Of a stretch of DNA of 9,432 nucleotides, positions 6,812 to 9,432 are shown piece after piece (position 1 is the stretch's first letter; the number at the start of each line of letters is the position of its first letter). Origin of the DNA: Candidatus Acidiferrales bacterium (GTDB lineage Bacteria; Acidobacteriota; Terriglobia; Acidiferrales; UBA7541); assembly GCA_955651735.1 (NCBI GenBank), contig CATPAM010000212.1:1-9432 (forward strand). Direction: 5' to 3'. The notes below the pieces were generated by a model that saw only the letters and a list, made by a program, of their open reading frames with translations, had not been told where the DNA came from and did no database searches. The translations under genes and the position numbers were made by a program.

Positions 6812-7609
6812 ATGCTTTTGAGGAGATACGGTTGGGCTGCGACGCCCCAACGATTCAAGTTTCCCGCTGTGAACGGCAAGCGCCTGGAAACCCTGCTATA
6901 TCCACCTGCTGGCACGAACACAACTATTGTTATGCTCCACGAAGGCCTCGGCTCGGTTGCTATGTGGAAGGACTTCCCGGAGCGAGTGGCAGAGGCTACC
7001 GGCTGCGGCGTGCTTGCTTATTCGCGTTACGGACATGGAAAATCCGAGCGCCTCGCCGAAAAGCGCCCCGTCGATTTCATGCACCACGAAGCCAAAGTCG
7101 TGCTTCCAGAACTCCTTAGCCAATTTGAAATTCAGCGGCCCATTCTTCTCGGCCACAGCGATGGCGCTTCCATCGCCTTAATTTACGCAGGCACTTGGCC
7201 GGAGCGTGTGCGCGGGCTGGTTCTGGAGGCGCCTCACGTTTCCGTGGAGGACGTAAACATCCGAAGCATCACGGCGATTCGAGAGCTCTATGAATCAAGC
7301 GATCTGCCGCAAAAACTTGCGCGCTATCACGATCATGCCGATGAAACATTTCGCGGATGGAATGACATCTGGCTCGATCCGCAATTTCGCAACTGGAACA
7401 TCGAGGAATATCTCGCGGCGATTTCCTGCCCCACGCTCGTGATCCAAGGCGAGAACGACGAGTACGGCACGCTGGCCCAGGTAGAAGCAATTCAGCGCCG
7501 CGTGCCCGCGACGCAATCCCTGAACCTCCCTCGCTGCGGCCACTCGCCGCATCGCGACCAATCAAGCCTGACGCTCGACGTTATCTCCAAATTCGTCGCG
7601 ACTTTGTAG
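6812..7609 (+). CDS. Alpha/beta-fold hydrolase
   Basis: Soluble serine hydrolase of 265 residues with no signal peptide, so cytoplasmic. The catalytic set is complete: nucleophile Ser116 in the elbow LLGHSDGAS, acid Asp216 in QGENDEYG, and His244 in CGHSPH. LHEGLGS at 42-48 after the first core strand supplies the oxyanion-hole region. Residues about 145-195 form the variable cap. The family covers esterases, C-C bond hydrolases, haloalkane-type enzymes and RsbQ-like signalling hydrolases; I cannot name the substrate. The start at 6812 has only a weak GAGA upstream. A strong AGGAGA exists inside codons 4-5, but no in-frame start codon follows it at useful distance. The gene is transcribed away from the dehydrogenase operon and converges on the receiver-SpoIIE phosphatase gene, 58 bp away. 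Confidence 0.9.
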   Translation: MLLRRYGWAATPQRFKFPAVNGKRLETLLYPPAGTNTTIVMLHEGLGSVAMWKDFPERVAEATGCGVLAYSRYGHGKSERLAEKRPVDFMHHEAKVVLPELLSQFEIQRPILLGHSDGASIALIYAGTWPERVRGLVLEAPHVSVEDVNIRSITAIRELYESSDLPQKLARYHDHADETFRGWNDIWLDPQFRNWNIEEYLAAISCPTLVIQGENDEYGTLAQVEAIQRRVPATQSLNLPRCGHSPHRDQSSLTLDVISKFVATL

Positions 7610-7667
7610 TGGCGCATGCTGAGCGCTGACGCCGCACCATCTTTACGCCTGGGCACGTTGGGCGACT

Positions 7668-8885
7668 TCACCTTACCCCGACCACTAGCAGGGTGGCGTC
7701 ATCCTGCCAGGTTCCGCGGCTGAACGCGGACACTGCCAGCAGGATCTCCTTCTGCATCTCCGCCGAGCTCCGCCTGCGATTTTCCTGCAACACGGTCAGC
7801 AGGCGCTGTTCGCCAAATTCTTCCTCATCGGCGTTGTACGCTTCCGTAACGCCATCCGTGTAGAGGACCATGCGGTCGCCACTTCGCAATTGCGCTACGC
7901 CGCTGCGGAATGCCTGATTTGCAAAAACGCCCAGAACGCCGCCGCCTTCGCGCAGGCGCTCGTGCGAGCCATCGGCATGCAAGATAAATGGCGGATTGTG
8001 GCCCGCGCTCACATACCGTAGCCGGCGCGCCGGGCCATCGAGCTGCGCATAAAACAGCGTGACGAAGCGATCGCTGGCCATATTGCGACACAGCAGCGCA
8101 TTCAACCGCGCGCACAAATCCTCCGGCGCCAGGGAAGGCGACGCCAAGCCGCGCACCGCAGCCTGCAAGTTCGACATCAGCAACGCCGCCGGCAATCCCT
8201 TTCCAGCCACATCGGCGATGCACAACCCGAAGGTTTCGCCGTCAAAGGGAAGCACATCGAAATAATCTCCACCGACCACGCGGGCGGATTGCCACGCGCC
8301 GGCAATTTCGTAGCCCGCGAGCTGCGCGATTTCTTTTGGCAGAAATCCTTCTTGAATCGCGCGCGCTTCCGCAATTTCGTGCTCCTGCTCGTGGAACTGC
8401 GAGGCGATCACCTTCTGGGCCTGCGTTTCCTGCACCGCGAGGCGCGCCGTTTCCCGCCGTTCGCGCCCCAGATTGATCTGCTTGCGCAAAACTTCCAACA
8501 ATTGCGAATTCGTCCACGGCTTCTCGACGAAATCGGTGACCCCGCGCTGCATTGCTTCAACGGCAACGCCCACGGTGGCCCATCCAGTCATGACCACGAT
8601 TGGCGGTACGCTCTCCATCGCCTTCAGCCGCGTCAGCAAATCCAGTCCCTCGCGGCCGGAAGTGGTGTCGCGCGCGTAATTCAGGTCCATCAGTAAGAGA
8701 TCGAATTCGCTGTGCTTGAGCGCCTCCAGCAAATCCGAAGGCGAGGTCACCGTCTCCGTGGTATAGCCGTGCCCTTTCAACAAGAGGCACAAAGCCCGGA
8801 GCACATCGGGTTGATCGTCAGCAATCAAAATTCGCGACTGCATGGCTCTCACTTCAACGGGAGTTTCGGACATCGATGCTAACAT
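7668..8885 (-). CDS. Response regulator fused to a SpoIIE/PP2C-type serine phosphatase (RsbU-like output)
   Basis: Cytoplasmic signalling protein of 405 residues. Residues about 16-135 form a receiver domain with the acidic pair Asp23-Asp24, phospho-acceptor Asp67 (LLMDLNY), Thr100 (VVMTGWA) and Lys122 (EKPW). A charged, probably coiled-coil linker covers about 138-185, ending in ARAIQEGFLPKEI, the usual entry to this phosphatase class. The PP2C/SpoIIE domain (about 190-405) keeps all metal-ligand motifs: GGDYFD 205-210, DVAGKG 225-230, SAGHNPP 293-299, YTDGVTEA 342-349 and DDAT 395-398. Such proteins dephosphorylate anti-anti-sigma (STAS) factors when a sensor kinase phosphorylates the receiver; no kinase, STAS or anti-sigma gene is in the window. 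Three possible starts exist (residues 1, 5 and 15). The first is chosen because GGGGGA lies 9 bases upstream of it. Confidence 0.94.
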   Translation of the reverse strand: MLASMSETPVEVRAMQSRILIADDQPDVLRALCLLLKGHGYTTETVTSPSDLLEALKHSEFDLLLMDLNYARDTTSGREGLDLLTRLKAMESVPPIVVMTGWATVGVAVEAMQRGVTDFVEKPWTNSQLLEVLRKQINLGRERRETARLAVQETQAQKVIASQFHEQEHEIAEARAIQEGFLPKEIAQLAGYEIAGAWQSARVVGGDYFDVLPFDGETFGLCIADVAGKGLPAALLMSNLQAAVRGLASPSLAPEDLCARLNALLCRNMASDRFVTLFYAQLDGPARRLRYVSAGHNPPFILHADGSHERLREGGGVLGVFANQAFRSGVAQLRSGDRMVLYTDGVTEAYNADEEEFGEQRLLTVLQENRRRSSAEMQKEILLAVSAFSRGTWQDDATLLVVGVR

Positions 8886-9066
8886 GCCGCCGATTCCCCC
8901 TTTCGCGCTTGGCTTCTGTTCGCGACCCTTGAAGGGCAGTCTCCCTGCCAGCGCCGAATGGTGTTAAGTGCCGTTCTTTCAGGACATTACATGTTGCTCT
9001 AGTCCCTCGGAAGAAGACTTCTGACCGCTTACGGGAAGAACCGTCCCACGAGCGGACAGTACGTTC
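8886..9066. other. Intergenic region upstream of the receiver-phosphatase gene
   Basis: The 181 bp between the alcohol dehydrogenase stop and the phosphatase start hold no supportable gene. On the - strand they contain GGGGGA as ribosome-binding site, an 11-bp odd palindrome CCCTTGAAGGG at 8926-8936, a GGCAG/CTGCC hairpin at 8935-8949 that doubles as a sigma-54-like element, a weak TGTAAT -10-like hexamer (8986-8991 reversed), and AGAAGACTTCT at 9012-9022. Confidence 0.5.
8935..8950 (-). promoter_or_regulatory. Sigma-54-like -24/-12 element, or a simple hairpin
   Basis: On the - strand the bases read TGGCAGGGAGACTGCC. The GG and GC dinucleotides are separated by exactly 10 bases, as in sigma-54 promoters, and the TGGCA and TGC cores match, with mismatches at other consensus positions. 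The same bases form a 5-bp stem (GGCAG/CTGCC) with a 5-base loop, so the resemblance may be coincidental. It lies about 50 bases before the phosphatase start. Confidence 0.25.
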
Positions 9067-9432
9067 CTACACAATACTCGAAGCTATCTTGGAGCGGTGG
9101 CCAGCGCGTTCATCCCCCACCCTTAGGACGGCTGCGCCTTCGATTGCGTCGTTCTTTAGCGCGTTGAGAGCGCGGTTGGCTTCGCGCAGCGGAAAGAGTT
9201 GCGTATGGGTGCGAATGGGGATTTCGGCTGCGACGCGCAGGAAGTCTTCGCCATCCTGGCGCGTGTTGTTGGCCACGCTGCGAATCACACGCTCCTGGTA
9301 GAGCAGATCGTAATCGAAGGATGGGATGGGGCTCATGTGAATGCCGCCAAGAACGAGAACGCCTCCTTTACGCAGCGCTTTCAGCGCGGCGGGGACGATT
9401 TCCCCCCCCGGAGCGAAGACGATGGCCGCGTC
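9067..9432 (-). CDS. Zinc-type alcohol dehydrogenase (MDR family), C-terminal part; start lies beyond the window
   Basis: Only the last 121 residues are inside the window, and the frame is open to the edge. The visible part begins in the NAD(P)-binding Rossmann domain ([20 protein letters not shown], then [20 protein letters not shown]) and runs into the C-terminal segment of the catalytic domain ([19 protein letters not shown], then [20 protein letters not shown]). This pattern matches zinc-dependent alcohol dehydrogenases of the AdhA/CAD2-like branch, which interconvert alcohols and aldehydes using NAD(P)H. The zinc-binding N-terminal half is not visible, so activity cannot be judged. After AAVLRV, where relatives usually end, there is a tail of about 16 residues. 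A run of eight C (9402-9409) does not break the frame. The Met codon at 9336 is internal, not the start. Confidence 0.88.
   Translation of the reverse strand, partial: DAAIVFAPGGEIVPAALKALRKGGVLVLGGIHMSPIPSFDYDLLYQERVIRSVANNTRQDGEDFLRVAAEIPIRTHTQLFPLREANRALNALKNDAIEGAAVLRVGDERAGHRSKIASSIV

Noticed and set aside
7611..7633. GGCG ... CGCC with an inner AGCGCT between the converging hydrolase and phosphatase genes, as a terminator
   Set aside because: Only four outer base pairs form, the interior does not pair well and no T-run follows on either strand, so I do not call it a terminator.
9012..9022. AGAAGACTTCT as an operator
   Set aside because: An 11-bp odd palindrome with no second copy nearby is short enough to occur by chance.
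9402..9409. Run of eight C as a possible frameshift site in the alcohol dehydrogenase
   Set aside because: The reverse-strand translation stays in the family pattern on both sides ([15 protein letters not shown]), so no frameshift is evident.

Overview
The window is GC-rich bacterial chromosome with tightly packed genes on both strands. The sequence alone does not fix the organism. The mixture is typical of soil Acidobacteriota or similar diderm soil bacteria: a MacB-type export operon with two different FtsX permeases, a Tat-exported gluconate-2-dehydrogenase-subunit-3/GMC pair, a receiver-SpoIIE phosphatase, and a GGCGCAGCATGCTGCGCC palindrome between genes. That assignment is inference, not proof. 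A periplasmic adaptor implies an outer membrane.

Layout. (1) Positions 1-4197, + strand: an operon that enters from upstream. It encodes a membrane-fusion (HlyD/MacA-like) adaptor without its N-terminus, a LolD/MacB-class ATPase, and two non-identical FtsX-type permeases. The genes are joined by a 52-bp gap holding a perfect 18-bp palindrome, then an ATGA overlap, then a 1-base gap. (2) Positions 4198-4371: a gap between converging operons with a diverged pair of about 33-bp direct repeats and one weak hairpin. (3) Positions 4372-6684, - strand: a two-gene operon for a periplasmic FAD-dependent dehydrogenase, made of a Tat-signal small subunit followed by a GMC catalytic subunit. The order matches the gamma-alpha part of known three-subunit dehydrogenases, but no cytochrome c gene follows. 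(4) Positions 6685-6811: a divergent promoter region with an exact TATAAT on the + strand and an 18-bp near-palindrome ending one base before the next gene. (5) Positions 6812-7609, + strand: an alpha/beta hydrolase with a complete Ser-Asp-His triad. (6) Positions 7668-8885, - strand: a response regulator fused to a SpoIIE/PP2C serine phosphatase, converging on the hydrolase. (7) Positions 8886-9066: a 181-bp gap holding a sigma-54-like element and small hairpins. (8) Positions 9067-9432, - strand: the C-terminal part of a zinc-type alcohol dehydrogenase whose start lies beyond the window.

How they fit together. The first four genes should form one ATP-driven, periplasm-spanning exporter or lipoprotein/peptide transporter; no TolC-like outer-membrane channel is visible here. 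The GMC pair should work as one exported oxidoreductase feeding electrons to an unseen acceptor. The receiver-phosphatase probably acts in a partner-switching (anti-sigma/anti-anti-sigma) pathway whose partners are not in the window. No mobile element, CRISPR array, tRNA or rRNA was seen. Nothing here clearly amounts to an undescribed system. The most useful leads are the cytochrome-less GMC pair with its four-cysteine motif, the hydrolase/PP2C neighbourhood, and the intergenic palindromes.
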